Source of the DNA: Streptomyces galbus
Lineage (GTDB): Bacteria > Actinomycetota > Actinomycetes > Streptomycetales > Streptomycetaceae
Assembly (NCBI RefSeq): GCF_005280195.1
Contig: NZ_SZPR01000001.1
Span: 1-64,000 of the forward strand
Length of the DNA: 64,000 bases
Direction of reading: 5' to 3'
This document shows positions 63,929 through 64,000 of this stretch, one piece after another. The notes under the pieces are model-generated. The model had not been told where the DNA came from. It saw only the letters and a program-made list of their open reading frames with translations, and searched no databases. Within the stretch, counting starts at the first letter, position 1. The number at the start of each line of letters is the position of its first letter. The position numbers and the translations under genes were made by a program.

Positions 63929-64000
63929 ATGGTCGTTGGCGTCGGTGGACTGCCCGTGGGATCGGAACGCCCCGTACCGGACGCGGGGAGAGCGCGGCAG
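63929..64000 (+). CDS. Possible start of a gene cut by the window end
   Basis: An ATG at 63929 with TAGGAG 6 nt upstream opens a frame (MVVGVGGLPVGSERPVPDAG) that runs off the window. A GTG at 63892 in another frame is also open. Only 24 codons are visible, so product and reality are uncertain. The 270-nt spacer before it holds a direct repeat gtccccgtccacct (about 63703 and 63740). Confidence 0.35.
   Translation, partial: MVVGVGGLPVGSERPVPDAGRARQ

Overview
The window is high-GC DNA with the gene style of a Streptomyces chromosome: GTG/TTG starts, 1-4 nt stop/start overlaps, a rodlin pair, chaplins, an XRE/DUF397 locus, and the order citrate synthase - RecD2 helicase - copZ/copA. From memory this order resembles the S. 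coelicolor SCO2700-SCO2750 region, read in reverse. I see no tRNA, rRNA, insertion sequence, phage or CRISPR array. It looks like core chromosome rather than a mobile island.

Layout. 0-6.9 kb: a RibD-type reductase, then a LacI regulator divergent from a three-gene carbohydrate operon (Gfo/Idh/MocA oxidoreductase, DUF993 protein, sugar-phosphate isomerase). The operon leader carries an unusual 20-bp-period repeat. A YwqK-like protein and an unknown protein follow. 7-13.1 kb: a five-gene ribose operon on the minus strand (lacI-rbsA-rbsC/rbsB fusion-rbsK-rbsD) with two copies of a LacI-type operator. 13.1-15.8 kb: a WhiJ-like developmental locus with a frameshifted ATP-binding protein, an XRE regulator, two tandem DUF397 genes and an unknown protein. 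15.8-21.1 kb: HxlR regulator, alpha/beta hydrolase, recD2 and citrate synthase. 21.6-27.6 kb: copper export (copZ-copA behind a CsoR-type palindrome), then a TetR regulator divergent from an MMPL exporter with twin operators. 27.7-36.7 kb: alcohol dehydrogenase, a small DNA-binding protein, and a myo-inositol catabolic cluster (iolE-like, iolC, aldolase, iolB, iolD, mmsA/iolA). 36.7-42.9 kb: lipoprotein, amino-acid permease, and a hydrolase fused to an ABC ATPase with its permease.

43.0-64 kb is a cell-surface region. It holds divergent rodlins, a short chaplin, a long sortase-anchored chaplin, an FAD enzyme plus ATP-grasp pair, a GH26-like secreted hydrolase, and a nine-gene polysaccharide operon: DUF3344 secreted protein, GT4, polyprenyl-phosphate sugar transferase, O-antigen-ligase-like polymerase, MurJ-like flippase with a collagen-like tail, polysaccharide deacetylase, GT4, Wzz-like protein and a GNAT/FemAB-like acyltransferase. 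Another short chaplin and three small secreted proteins of unknown function follow.

How they work together (inference): the sugar loci each pair a regulator with nearby operators. The 43-64 kb block looks like a set for building the aerial-hypha surface, with amyloid proteins and rodlets next to a dedicated extracellular polysaccharide made by a Wzx/Wzy-like route. I consider that polysaccharide-plus-chaplin neighbourhood, the 20-bp repeat leader at 2167-2327, the internal terminator between the two chaplin genes, and the hairpin-located frameshift at 13.4 kb the most interesting items. All family names come from recognising motifs by eye; no database search was run.
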